A DNA stretch of 64,000 nt from Nonomuraea pusilla. GTDB lineage: Bacteria > Actinomycetota > Actinomycetes > Streptosporangiales > Streptosporangiaceae. The stretch is from contig NZ_FOBF01000028.1 of NCBI RefSeq assembly GCF_900109355.1, positions 26,647 to 90,646 on the forward strand. Reading direction: 5' to 3'. Below, piece by piece: positions 50,342-60,822 of this stretch; within the stretch, counting starts at the first letter, position 1; each line of letters begins with the position of its first letter. The notes beneath the pieces are model-generated. The model did no database searches and was not told where the DNA came from. It saw only the letters and a program-made list of their open reading frames with translations. The translations under genes were made by a program, and so were the position numbers.

Positions 50342-51703
50342 TCAGTTCCCCTCGATCTGGCGGGCGTAGTCGGCCTGGACCGCCTTCAGCAGCCCCTGCG
50401 GAGTCTGCTGACCGGCGGCCAGCTTCTGCAGCTGCGGGGTCCAGCTCTTGGCGTAGATGGCGCCCGTGGCGTTGGCGATGAAGTCCATCGCGCCGTTGTC
50501 CCTGGCGATGTCCGCCCCGGCGGCGAGCGTGTCGGCGGTGACCGTGCCGGGCTTCACGGCGGGCAGGTGGGCGTCGGCGGGCCCCATCGGGTGGGATCCG
50601 CCGACCTCCACGCCGATCTCGCGAGCCCGCTTGTCGGTGGCCACCCAGTTGAGGAAGAAGGCGGCGCAGTCGGCGTTCTTGGCGTTCGCCGCGATCCCGA
50701 AGGCGAGGGGGGCCGACATCGCGGCCCGCTTGCCGCCCTGCCGCGCCGGCGGCATCAGCGTGAAGCCGACGTCGCCCGGCAGCTGCTTGTCCAGGTTGCC
50801 GGACTCCCAGTCGCCGTTGAACATGAACAGGCCCTTGCCGCCGATGAAGCGGCTCATCATGGTCGCGTAGTCGACCGCGTTGACGTCCTTCTGGAAGTAA
50901 CCGGCCTTGATCCACCGTTCCAGGTGCTGGACGGCCTGGAGGTTCGTGGGGGTGTCGATGCCGGCGCCGGGCTTCTGGAAGATCCAGTCGTTGATCGGGC
51001 CGGTCGGGCCGTAGGCGGCCATGAGGTCCTGCAGCGGGAACGCCAGGCCGCCGGTGGCCCCGCCGTTGAACTGCACGATGGGGGTGATGCCCGCGTCCTT
51101 GGCCTTGGCCAGCACCGCGTCGAGCTCGGCCAGCGTGGCCGGCGGCGCCGACATGCCGATCTGCTCGGCGAGCTTCTTGTTGTAGAACAGGCCGGTCATG
51201 CTGAAGTTGAGGCCCATGGCGTACAGCGATCCCTCACCGCGAGGCCGGCCGCCCGGTCCCATCCGCAGCTGCTCCAGCTGGGAGGCGGGCCACCTGTCCC
51301 AGCCGAAGACCCGGGCGTAACCGTCCAGGTTCTTCAGCAGGTTGTCCTTGACCAGCTCGGAGACCTGGGGAACGCGCATCAGGTCGGGAGGGTTGTCCGC
51401 CAGCACGCGCGGGGCGTTCTGCGTGATCACCGCGAACTGGTCCTCGCGGATGTTCCACGTGACGTTCGGATGCTGCTTGGCGAACTCGGCGGTCAGCGCC
51501 TTGGGCAGCGGGAAACCGGTCTCGAAGTAGCCGCTCATCGTGATCGGCGCCGTGCCGCAGGTGGGCGCCGCGGACACCGGTGACGCGGTGGTGGCCTGGG
51601 GCTGAGGGCTGTCGCTGCCGGGAGCCGCGCAGGCGGTGGCCAACGTTCCCACGGCGATCACCATCGCGGCCCCGGCCCTGCCGGAGCGAAGTCGGCGAGC
51701 CAT
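50342..51703 (-). CDS. CUT1 sugar-binding lipoprotein
   Basis: 453 residues from the ATG at 51703, chosen because GAGGAG lies six bases upstream (an ATG at 51709 overlaps that site). Lipobox in VGTLATACAAPGS. Family 1 solute-binding fold with PITMSGYFETGFPLPKALTAEF and FNGDWESGNLDKQLPG; aromatic residues typical of sugar-stacking sites. Given the GH68 partner, fructo-oligosaccharides are the likely ligand. First gene of the operon, with a LacI-type palindrome 59 bp upstream. Confidence 0.92.
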   Translation of the reverse strand: MARRLRSGRAGAAMVIAVGTLATACAAPGSDSPQPQATTASPVSAAPTCGTAPITMSGYFETGFPLPKALTAEFAKQHPNVTWNIREDQFAVITQNAPRVLADNPPDLMRVPQVSELVKDNLLKNLDGYARVFGWDRWPASQLEQLRMGPGGRPRGEGSLYAMGLNFSMTGLFYNKKLAEQIGMSAPPATLAELDAVLAKAKDAGITPIVQFNGGATGGLAFPLQDLMAAYGPTGPINDWIFQKPGAGIDTPTNLQAVQHLERWIKAGYFQKDVNAVDYATMMSRFIGGKGLFMFNGDWESGNLDKQLPGDVGFTLMPPARQGGKRAAMSAPLAFGIAANAKNADCAAFFLNWVATDKRAREIGVEVGGSHPMGPADAHLPAVKPGTVTADTLAAGADIARDNGAMDFIANATGAIYAKSWTPQLQKLAAGQQTPQGLLKAVQADYARQIEGN

Positions 51704-51761
51704 GTGCATCTCCTCTGCTGCCTGGGACGGTCCGCCACCGAGCCGACGTCCGTTTCTCGTT

Positions 51762-51777
51762 GCTAAATCGGGTTAGC
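51762..51777. promoter_or_regulatory. LacI-type operator of the CUT1/GH68 operon
   Basis: GCTAAATCGGGTTAGC: exact GCTAA/TTAGC arms around a central CG, in the divergent gap between the binding-protein gene and a lacI-type gene. Confidence 0.65.
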
Positions 51778-51851
51778 GGCGGATAGTCTCACGGCGCACG
51801 TCGTACGATGTCAACCCCCCGTAACACACACTTGAGGATCGGAGGTTCTGG

Positions 51852-52937
51852 GTGAGCCCACGACGGGTCACGCTGGCCGACGTGGCCAAGGCCGCCGGTG
51901 TCTCCCGCCCGACCGCCTCGCTGGTGCTGTCCGGCCGCGGGCGTGAGCTGCGGATCTCTGAGGACGTCGCGCAGCGGGTCCTGCGCGCCGCGGACGAGTT
52001 ACAGTACCGGCCCAACATAGTCTCCGTGGGCCTGCGCACCGGCACCTCCAGGACGATCGGTTTCGTCTCCGACACGGTCGCCACCTCACGGCTGGCCGGC
52101 GACATGATCAAGGGAGCGCTGGAGGCCGCCAGGGACCGCGGCTTCATGCTCTTCATCGGTGAGACGGAGGGTGACGCCGAGCTCGAACGCCTCCTGCTCC
52201 AGGCCATGCACGACCGGCAGGTCGACGGGCTCATCCTGGCCTCGATGTTCACCAGGACGATCAAGGTGCCGAAGAGCGTCAAGCCGATGCCCACCGTCCT
52301 GCTCAACGCGCTGCCCAAGCAGCCTGCCGCACTGCCCGCCGTCCTCCCCGACGAGGTCGAGGCCGGCCGCGTCGCGGCCCGCGCCCTGCTCGACGCCGGG
52401 CACCGCGACGGCATCCACCTGATCGGCGCCGGCCCCCGCATGCGGGACGTGCCCCCGGGGAGCGTCGCGGCGGTGGAGCGCCTCGTCGGCATCCGCGAGG
52501 CGCTCGGCGAGGCGGACGTCAAGGTGGCGGGCGGCCGCATCTGCCCCGACTGGCAGCCGGAACACGGTCTCGCCGCGACGCGGGAGCTCCTGCGGACCGT
52601 CCGCCCGCGGGCGCTCATCTGCCTCAACGACCGCATCGCCATGGGCGCCTACCAGGCGCTCGACGACGCCGGACTGAAGGTCCCCGACGACGTGTCCGTC
52701 GTCTCCTTCGACGACCACCCCATCGCCTCGTGGATCCGGCCCAAGCTGACCACCGTGGCACTGCCCCACTACGAGCTCGGCCGCAAAGCCGTCGACGTGC
52801 TGTTCACCGAGATCGACGGCGACCCCGCCGCCTCCGACCGGAAGGGGGACGTGCACCGCGTGCCGATGCCGCTGCGCGCCCGCGAGTCCGTCGCGCCGCC
52901 GCAGGACGCGGCGCGGAGCGGAGCCGGGTCGTCGTGA
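51852..52937 (+). CDS. LacI-family regulator 1
   Basis: 361 residues from a GTG preceded by GGAGGTTCTGG. LacI helix-turn-helix VTLADVAKAAGVSRPTASLVLSGRG and hinge helix, then a periplasmic-binding-like effector domain (GFVSDTVATSRLAGDMIKGALEAARDRGF). Divergent from the CUT1/GH68 operon, whose operator it probably binds. Likely effector: a fructose-containing sugar. Confidence 0.93.
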   Translation: MSPRRVTLADVAKAAGVSRPTASLVLSGRGRELRISEDVAQRVLRAADELQYRPNIVSVGLRTGTSRTIGFVSDTVATSRLAGDMIKGALEAARDRGFMLFIGETEGDAELERLLLQAMHDRQVDGLILASMFTRTIKVPKSVKPMPTVLLNALPKQPAALPAVLPDEVEAGRVAARALLDAGHRDGIHLIGAGPRMRDVPPGSVAAVERLVGIREALGEADVKVAGGRICPDWQPEHGLAATRELLRTVRPRALICLNDRIAMGAYQALDDAGLKVPDDVSVVSFDDHPIASWIRPKLTTVALPHYELGRKAVDVLFTEIDGDPAASDRKGDVHRVPMPLRARESVAPPQDAARSGAGSS

Positions 52938-53034
52938 TCGTGCTCGTCCTGGCACCAGGCACGGGCGCGGCCCGGTCGCAGCCCTTCCACGACCGTCCTC
53001 GACCCCGGATTACAATCCGTGTGGTGGTGAGCAG

Positions 53035-54039
53035 ATGATCACGATGTCGGACGTCGCGCGGCACGCGGGGGTGTCGATCTCCACCGTGTCCCATGTCCTC
53101 AACGAGACACGCGTGGTCAAGGAGGAGACGCGCCGCAGGGTGCTGCAGGCCATCAAGGAGACGGGCTACAGCCACAACACCATCGCCCGCTCCCTGGTCA
53201 GCGGCAGCACCAGGACGATCGGTCTCGCGCTGTCCGCCATCACCAACTTCTACTTCGCCGACCTCGTCTCGGCCATCGAGGCGCGCGCAGGCGAGGCCGG
53301 CTACACCCTCCTGCTCGCCGACACCCACGACGACCCCGAGGTCGAACTGCGCGTCGTCACCACCCTTCAGCAGCGGCGCGTCGACGGCATCCTCCTCGCC
53401 ACCGCCGCCGGGCCGCGCGGAACGGCGCTGCGCCACCTCCAGGAGGCCGGCACGCCGACGGTCCTGGTGGACCGTTGCGCCTCGCCCCGCTTCGACCAGG
53501 TCGGCGTGGAGAACGTCCAGGCCACGGCCGACCTGGTCGCCCATCTGGCCGGGCACGGCCACCGCCGCATCGGGATGGTCTTCGGCCGCCGCGGCCTGCG
53601 CACCACCGCGGAGCGGCTGGAGGGATACCGCCGCGGGCTGCGGGAGTGCGGGCTGGAGGCGGACGACGCGCTCATGGCCGGCGGCAACTCCAACGCTGAC
53701 GACGCCGAGCGGGCGGTGCACCTCCTGCTGGAGGGGCCACGCCCGCCGACGGCGCTGGTCGTGGCGAACAACCACATGACCATCGGGGCGATGCGCACGC
53801 TGGAGCGGCTCGGGGTCCGCGTCCCCGGCGACATCGCCCTGGCCGCCTATGACGACTTCGAGTGGGCGGCGCTGTTCCGCCCCAGGCTCACCACCGTCGC
53901 CCAGCCGATCGCCCACATCGGGGGCGAGGCCGTGCGCATGCTGCTGGAGCGGATCGGCGAGCCGGCGCGCAAGCCGCGGACCGTGCGGCTCGCGCCGCGG
54001 CTGATGCTCAGGGACTCCTGCGGGTGCGCGACCGGCTGA
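53035..54039 (+). CDS. LacI-family regulator 2
   Basis: 334 residues. MSDVARHAGVSISTVSHVLNETRVV (helix-turn-helix VSISTVSHVL) and the ligand domain IGLALSAITNFYFADLVSAIEARAGEAGY. TTACAAT near 53009 gives a -10. It is convergent with the GH32 gene at 14 bp; the tandem AGCGCT operators upstream of GH32 are a plausible target. C-terminus has an unusual CGCATG pair of cysteines. Confidence 0.93.
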   Translation: MITMSDVARHAGVSISTVSHVLNETRVVKEETRRRVLQAIKETGYSHNTIARSLVSGSTRTIGLALSAITNFYFADLVSAIEARAGEAGYTLLLADTHDDPEVELRVVTTLQQRRVDGILLATAAGPRGTALRHLQEAGTPTVLVDRCASPRFDQVGVENVQATADLVAHLAGHGHRRIGMVFGRRGLRTTAERLEGYRRGLRECGLEADDALMAGGNSNADDAERAVHLLLEGPRPPTALVVANNHMTIGAMRTLERLGVRVPGDIALAAYDDFEWAALFRPRLTTVAQPIAHIGGEAVRMLLERIGEPARKPRTVRLAPRLMLRDSCGCATG

Positions 54040-54052
54040 GCGCGCGGCGGCG

Positions 54053-56574
54053 TCACCTCCAGACGGAACGCAGGGGCCGCACCGTCAACGACCGCAGCGT
54101 GGCCGTCCCGCCGTCGGCGAACAGGCCGAGGCCGTCGCTGCCGGGGGAGGGGAAGATCTGGTCGGTGATGACGGTCTGTCCCCTGTCGCCGAACACCTCC
54201 ACCGACGACCGGTCGACGTAGGCGGTGAAGGTGACCCACCGGCCCTGCCGCCGCAGCGGGCCCGACTGGACCCCGGGGAAGTCGGCGTCGAAGCCGGTGT
54301 CCCCTGACCCGGTCCGGTCGACGAACAGCGACGCGGTGGCGGCGTCGTACCCGATGAGCGTCCCCTCGCCCGCCTCGCCGCCGCGGACGACCAGGCCGAG
54401 ACGCCGGGCCGTGCCAGGGTCGAACTCGGCGGTGATCTCCAGGACCGTGCCGCGCGCCCGGTCGGGCAGGGGCGTGGTGCCGGGCTCCACGCGCAGGTCC
54501 CGCAGGGTGAAGGCGGGCGCGCCGCGCAGGTTCGCGATCGTCTGGACGGGCCGCTGCACCAGGCGCGGCTGCCCGTCGATCGTCGCGAGGGCGAGCTCGC
54601 GGGGCAGGCTCTGCGCGCTGCGCCACGGCGCGGTGGGGATACGCTCGCCGTAGCGCCAGTTGTTCATCCAGCCGATCCAGATCCGTCTGCCGCCGGGCAC
54701 GTCGTTCCATGAGACGCCGGCGTAGAAGTCCTTGCCGTAGTCGGCCCAGGCGTACCGTCGCAGCCTGCTCGCGGCGGGGCGGTCGGAGAACACGATGTGG
54801 TCCACGCTGATGTGGCCCCAACTGTCGGGGTTGAAGTCGTTGACGTGGATCTCGGCCTGCTTGCCGGCGAACTCGCGTACGTCCCATGACGTCCAGTCCA
54901 GCCGTTCGCTGTCCTGGCCGGTCGCGGTGCGCACGACCTTGCCGTCGACCACGAGGTTGACGGCGGTCTCGTAGGAGCGGGGCGGCGCCGCCGCGTCCGA
55001 CAGCACGACGTGGTCGACCAGCAGGTGGCCCCAGCCGCCGGTGGCCTGGTCGAAGATCTCGATGCGGGCCCTGCGTCCCCTGAGCTCGGCGACGTCCCAG
55101 CCGGTCCAGTTCAGCAGCCCGTCGGCGGAACCGGAGGCCGTGCGCACGGCCTTGCCGTCGACGAGCAGGCGGACGGCGGTGTCGGGGGTGCTGCCCCCGG
55201 CGATGAGGAAGTTGACGTGGTCGCGGGCGAGGGTGAACTCCGGCGATGTGATCGTGCCCGTCAGGGGGTCTCCGCTGGTGCCGGAGCCGAAGAAGGTGTC
55301 GACGACCTGCTCGCCGACGCGCCCGGTCCCGCCGCGGTGCGGCACGGCCGCGGCGAAGTCGCCGGTGGCGGTCCAGCCGGTTCCGAACGTCGGACCTTCG
55401 AAGTCGGCGAGCACGTCACCCGCGGGCGGCCTGCCGTCCCCGGTCCCGTCCCGGTGCGGATGCCGCCCGCCTCCGACGAGGAAGTCGATGTACGGCTCGC
55501 TGATCGTGAACCGGGGTGAGACCATGCGGCCCTGCGGGGCGTCGTGGCCGACGAAGCTGTTGACCAGGCCGCTGCCGAGGTAACCGGTGACCTCCTGCTG
55601 GCCGGGCACGGTCCCTCGTACGGGGGCGTCGCCGAAGGGGCCGGGGCCAGGTCGGGATCGCTGTCCACGGTCCACCCGCCGTGGTCCTGGCCTTCGAAGT
55701 CGGCGAACACGTGGCCCGGCGGCGGCTCGTCGCCGGTGACGACGTCGTCCGCGGTGAATGTCACGCCGTCGAAGTCGCCGACGAAGTACTGCGTGCCCGA
55801 GCCTCCGGCGACGGAGCCGGGGTTGAGGTTGACGACGAGCACCCACTTCTTCCTTCGGGGGTCCCCGTCGACGGGCAGCTCGAACAGGTCGGGGACCTCC
55901 CAGATGCCGTCGGTGGCGTTGGCGGGGCCGAACTCGCTGAGCTTCTCCCAGCGCTTCAGGTCGCCGGAACGGTAGAAAGCGATCTTCCTGGCTGTCGGGA
56001 GGGCGACGGCCATGACCCAGTAACGGCCCTCGCCGTACCAGAACACCTTGGGGTCGCGGAACTCGGTGGATCCGAGGTCCAGGACGGGGTTGCCGGCGTA
56101 CTTCGTCCAGGTGCGCCCGGCGTCGAGGCTGTAGGCCAGGGATTGGGCCTGGATCCCGGTCCTGGGGTGGGCGCTGGTGTAGACGGCGACCATGGCGGGC
56201 CGGCCGGGTTCGCCGAAGCCGCTGGTGTCGTGCTCGTCGACCACGACGCTTCCGGAGAAGATGTGCTCGTCCTCGGTCGCGGGCAGTGCCACGCCGAGTT
56301 CGCGCCAGTGGAGCAGGTCGCGGCTCACCGCATGCCCCCAGGACATGTTTCCCCAGGTAGCGGCCTTGGGGTTGTACTGGTAGAAGAGGTGGTACTCCCC
56401 TTGGTACCAGACGAGCCCGTTCGGGTCGTTCATCCAGTTCCGCTCGGGGGTGTAGTGGATCTGCGGCCGGTACGGCTCGTCACGGCCGCTCTGGGCGTGA
56501 CCGGGCGTGGCCAGGCCCCATGCGCACGTCATGGCCAGCACGACCGGCACGGCGCTTGCCCGTGGCAGACGCAT
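54053..56574 (-). pseudogene. Secreted GH32 fructanase/levanase, one-base frame break
   Basis: From the ATG at 56574 (AGGAGG upstream) the first frame gives a signal peptide (VPVVLAMTCAWGLATPGHA) and the GH32 propeller: WMNDPNGL with nucleophile Asp50, GSTEFRDPKVFWYG and the acid/base EVPDLF. Near 55630-55655 a G/C-rich run shifts frame; the rest (to 54053) continues in the next frame with a duplicated module, each with a DFEG..GxGW start or a VDGKxVRTAxG..LxWTxWDV..WGHxxVDH end, then the GH32 C-terminal beta-sandwich. The total length is 3n-1, consistent with exactly one missing base. Either a sequencing error or a recent inactivation. It would release fructose from levan or inulin outside the cell. 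Confidence 0.85.
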
Positions 56575-56678
56575 CCGTCCTCCTGGGGTGGGGGGTGGTG
56601 GGGTCGGAGGGGCGGCGTTCCTCCCGGGAGTCACCGCCGGGCCGTCTCGCTCGCCTCCGGCGCACCATAACTTCGCGA

Positions 56679-56698
56679 AAGCGCTTGCGCAAGCGCTT
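56679..56698. promoter_or_regulatory. Tandem LacI-type operators of the GH32 gene
   Basis: AAGCGCTTGCGCAAGCGCTT, a perfect 20-bp palindrome containing two AGCGCT cores 12 bp apart, 105 bp upstream of the GH32 start and between it and the kinase gene. Confidence 0.8.
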
Positions 56699-56772
56699 GC
56701 GTACGTGGGGGGCGCCGGAACCGCCGCCGACCTGCGGAACGAGCGGCGCGAGCAAGGCGGCGAACCCGCGCC

Positions 56773-57750
56773 TCAGCGGGCGACGCGTGCGGGCGCCCGC
56801 ACTGGTTCGGCGGCCGCCAGCTCCCTGGCCCAGGGCGGGTCGGCCCCCGGCACGGAGCACGTCAGCGCCGCGACACGGGCCGCGAACGCGGCGGCCTCGA
56901 CGGCCCGGTCGAGGTCCAAGGCGCCGAGCCGGCCGCCCAGCAGACCGTGCTCGCCCAGGTGGTGCAGCAGGCCGGCGGTGAAGGAGTCCCCGGCGCCGAC
57001 CGTGTCCACGACCTCGATGGAGGGGGCGGGGACGCGGACCCGCGCGCCGTCCACCGACACCACCGCCCCCTGCGCTCCCCGGGTGACCACGGCAAGCCGG
57101 ACGCCCGCCGCATGCCAGGCGTCGCACGCCTCCTCCAGCGACCTGCCTGAGTCGAGGTGCCTCAGGTCGTCGTCGCTCAGCTTCACGACGTCGGCGAGCG
57201 CGCACCACCGCGGCATCCTCCGCAGGTAGACGGCCGGGTCCACCAGTCCGGCGCGCACGTTCGGGTCGATCGAGACCGTCATCCGGTCCCGCACGGTCGC
57301 CAGCAGTTCCTCGATCCGCTCGCCGCCGGGGGAGCGGACCAGGGCCAGCGACCCGGTGTGCACGCACGCGGCCGCGCCGAGCCGGTCGGGGGTGAGTTCG
57401 GCGGCGGTCCACTGCCAGTCGGCGGTGCCTTCGGCGTGGAAGGAGTAGCCGGCCTGGCCGGCGCCGTCGAGGGTGGCCACCGCGAGCGTGCTGGGCTCGG
57501 CCGCGCTGACGCAGCCCGTCACATCGACGCCGGACGCGTGGAAGCGGCCGTGGAACAGCGCGCCGAAGACGTCGCGGGAGATCCGTCCGACGAACCGGGT
57601 GGGGCTGCCGAGCCGCGCGAGCGCCACGGCGGTGTTGGCCGGGCCGCCTCCCGGGAGCACGCGCAGGGCGAGTTCGCCGAGCTCCGGGCTTCCGCTGGGG
57701 AAGGCGTCGGCTACGCATTCGCCGAGGACGGCGACCTGAATGGGGGACAT
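56773..57750 (-). CDS. PfkB-family fructokinase
   Basis: 325 residues from the ATG at 57750 (AAAGG upstream). PfkB signatures: GGGPANTAVALARLGSPTRFVG near the N-terminus and DTVGAGDSFTAGLL with catalytic Asp. Context of fructose transporter and fructanase points to fructose as substrate, giving fructose-6-phosphate (or 1-phosphate). Divergent from the CUT2 importer with LacI operators between them. Confidence 0.9.
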   Translation of the reverse strand: MSPIQVAVLGECVADAFPSGSPELGELALRVLPGGGPANTAVALARLGSPTRFVGRISRDVFGALFHGRFHASGVDVTGCVSAAEPSTLAVATLDGAGQAGYSFHAEGTADWQWTAAELTPDRLGAAACVHTGSLALVRSPGGERIEELLATVRDRMTVSIDPNVRAGLVDPAVYLRRMPRWCALADVVKLSDDDLRHLDSGRSLEEACDAWHAAGVRLAVVTRGAQGAVVSVDGARVRVPAPSIEVVDTVGAGDSFTAGLLHHLGEHGLLGGRLGALDLDRAVEAAAFAARVAALTCSVPGADPPWARELAAAEPVRAPARVAR

Positions 57751-57864
57751 GATCTGCCTTTCCCGCGAAGGGTGAGGGTGGGGGTCTCCGCCGGCGTTGC
57801 CGAGTTGTTACGCCGGTAAGCCATTGACGTTTCGTCCCGGGGAGTTCATCATCACGTGGCAGCG

Positions 57865-57896
57865 ATGTCAACGTTGACATATGTCATCGTTGACTT
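57865..57896. promoter_or_regulatory. Tandem LacI operators between fructokinase and CUT2 importer
   Basis: ATGTCAACGTTGACAT (57865-57880), a perfect 16-bp palindrome, then ATGTCATCGTTGACTT (57881-57896), an imperfect copy; centres 16 bp apart. The divergent kinase and importer genes are probably repressed together, likely by the LacI protein at 60823. Confidence 0.85.
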
Positions 57897-57931
57897 AGGC
57901 GCAGCCTGCCCATACACCAGGGAGAACCCCC

Positions 57932-58954
57932 ATGCCTCGAACCACCCGAACCTCCGCTGCGCTCGCCTGCGCCTTGGGAGCCGCCATCATCGTGGGCGGC
58001 TGCGGGGGAGGCGGCACCGGAGCGTCAGGACCATCCGCGGCCGGAGGCGGCTCCGGCCAGGTCAAGGTCGGCCTCATCACCAAGACCGAGACCAATCCGT
58101 TCTTCGTGAAGATGAAGGAGGGCGCGGAGGCCGCGGCGAAGGCGTCCGGCGTCGAACTGCTGACCGCCGCGGGCAAGTTCGACGGCGACAACGCCGGACA
58201 GGTCACCGCCGTCGAGAACATGGTCGCCGCAGGGGTGAAGGGCATCCTCATCACGCCCAGCGACTCCAAGGCGATCGTGCCCGCGCTGCGGAAGGCGCGG
58301 TCGGCCGGCGTGATGGTCATCGCGCTGGACAGCCCCACCGAACCCCAGGACGCCACCGACGCGCTCTTCGCGACCGACAACCTCAAGGCCGGCGAACTCA
58401 TCGGGCAGTACGCCAAGGCGGCCATGGCCGGGAAGCCCACCAAGATCGCGACGTTGGATCTCGCCCCCGGCGTCGCCGTCGGCAAGCTGCGCCACGACGG
58501 CTTCCTGAAGGGCTACGGCATCGCGGAGGGCGACCCGTCGATCGTCTGCTCCCAGGACACCGGCGGCGACCAGGCCAAGGGCCAGACCGCGATGGAGAAC
58601 TGCCTGCAGAAGGCCCCCGACATCAACGTCGTCTACACCATCAACGAGCCCGCCGCCCTCGGCGCGTACACGGCGCTGAAGGCCAAGGGCCGCGAGAAGG
58701 ACGTCCTCATCGTCTCGGTGGACGGAGGGTGCACCGGCACCAAGGCGGTGCAGAGCGGCCAGATCGCGGCCACCTCCCAGCAGTACCCGCTCAAGATGGC
58801 AGAGGAAGGCGTCAAGGCCGTGCTCACCTTCGCCAAGAGCGGGACCAAGGCGTCCGGCTACACCGACACCGGCGCCACCCTCGTCAGCGACAAGCCCGTC
58901 ACCGGCGTGGAGTCCAAGGACACCGCCTTCGGCCTGCAGAACTGCTGGGGCTGA
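57932..58954 (+). CDS. Fructose/ribose-type ABC binding lipoprotein
   Basis: 340 residues. Lipobox IIVGGCGGG. CUT2 (RbsB/FrcB) fold: GLITKTETNPFFVKMKEGAEAAA, ALDSPTEPQDATDALFATDN and VVYTINEPAALGAY. Binds a monosaccharide, most likely fructose. First gene of a three-gene operon with permease and ATPase. Confidence 0.92.
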   Translation: MPRTTRTSAALACALGAAIIVGGCGGGGTGASGPSAAGGGSGQVKVGLITKTETNPFFVKMKEGAEAAAKASGVELLTAAGKFDGDNAGQVTAVENMVAAGVKGILITPSDSKAIVPALRKARSAGVMVIALDSPTEPQDATDALFATDNLKAGELIGQYAKAAMAGKPTKIATLDLAPGVAVGKLRHDGFLKGYGIAEGDPSIVCSQDTGGDQAKGQTAMENCLQKAPDINVVYTINEPAALGAYTALKAKGREKDVLIVSVDGGCTGTKAVQSGQIAATSQQYPLKMAEEGVKAVLTFAKSGTKASGYTDTGATLVSDKPVTGVESKDTAFGLQNCWG

Positions 58955-58960
58955 TCGAGC

Positions 58961-59961
58961 ATGACGTCCGCACTCTCCACCCCGCCGGCCCCGGCCAGGA
59001 CGGGCGCCCCATCGGCCGCCCGCCGCCTGCTGACCACGCCCACCATGGGGCCGCTCGTGGCCCTCCTGCTCGCCTGCGCCTTCTTCTCGCTCAACACCGA
59101 CCAGTTCCTCACCGGCGGGAACTTCTCGCTCGTCATCCAGCAGGTGATGGTGGTCGGCACCCTGGCCATCGGCCAGACACTGATCATCCTCACCGCCGGG
59201 ATCGACCTGGCCAACGGCGCCATCATGGCGTTCGGCGGGATCGTCATGGCCAAGCTCGCCGCCGACGGCGCCGTGCCGCCGCTGCTCGCGATCGCGCTCG
59301 GCATCCTTGTCTGCGCCGCGTTCGGAGCGCTCAACGGGCTGCTGGTGACCTCGATCCCGCTGCCGCCGTTCATCGTCACGCTGGGCATGCTGAACGTGGT
59401 CTTCGCGCTCACCCACATCTACTCGGCCGACCAGACCGTGGCGAACCTGCCCGCGCCGCTGACCGCCCTCGGCGAGACCTTCGCGATCGGCGGCACCCTG
59501 GTGACGTACGGCTCGCTGCTGACGATCCTGCTGTTCCTGCTGTTCGCCTACCTGCTGGGCCAGACGGCCTGGGGCCGGCACGTCTACGCCCTGGGCAACA
59601 GCTCGGAGGTCGCCAGGCTCACCGGCATCCGCACCCGGCGCCTCACCGTCGGCGTCTACACCACGGCCGGCCTCGTGTACGGCATCGCGGCGCTGCTCCT
59701 GGTCTCCCGCACCGGCGTCGGCGACCCGCAGGCCGGGCAGACGGACAACCTCGACAGCATCACCGCGGTCGTGCTCGGGGGCACGAGCCTGTTCGGCGGG
59801 CGGGGCCTGGTCCTCGGCACCCTCCTCGGCGCCCTGATCGTGGGCGTGTTCCGCAACGGCCTGCAGCTCATGGGCGTCTCCTCGATCTACCAGACGCTGA
59901 TCACCGGCGTGCTCGTCATCCTCGCGGTGACCGTGGACCAGCTCTCCCGCAGGAGGATCCG

Positions 59962-59965
<4 letters not shown>
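58961..59965 (+). CDS. CUT2 ABC permease (FrcC/RbsC-like)
   Basis: 334 residues, eight to ten helices. ILTAGIDLANGAIMAFGGIV and AVVLGGTSLFGGRG are hallmarks of RbsC/FrcC permeases. The homodimeric permease works with the binding protein and the single-domain ATPase at 59962, whose ATG overlaps its stop. Confidence 0.93.
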
Positions 59966-60765
<800 letters not shown>

Positions 60766-60822
60766 TCAGCTCTAGTCTTGGTCCTCGACCCAGTAGATCC
60801 GACGTGAAGAACGGTGCCGCCC

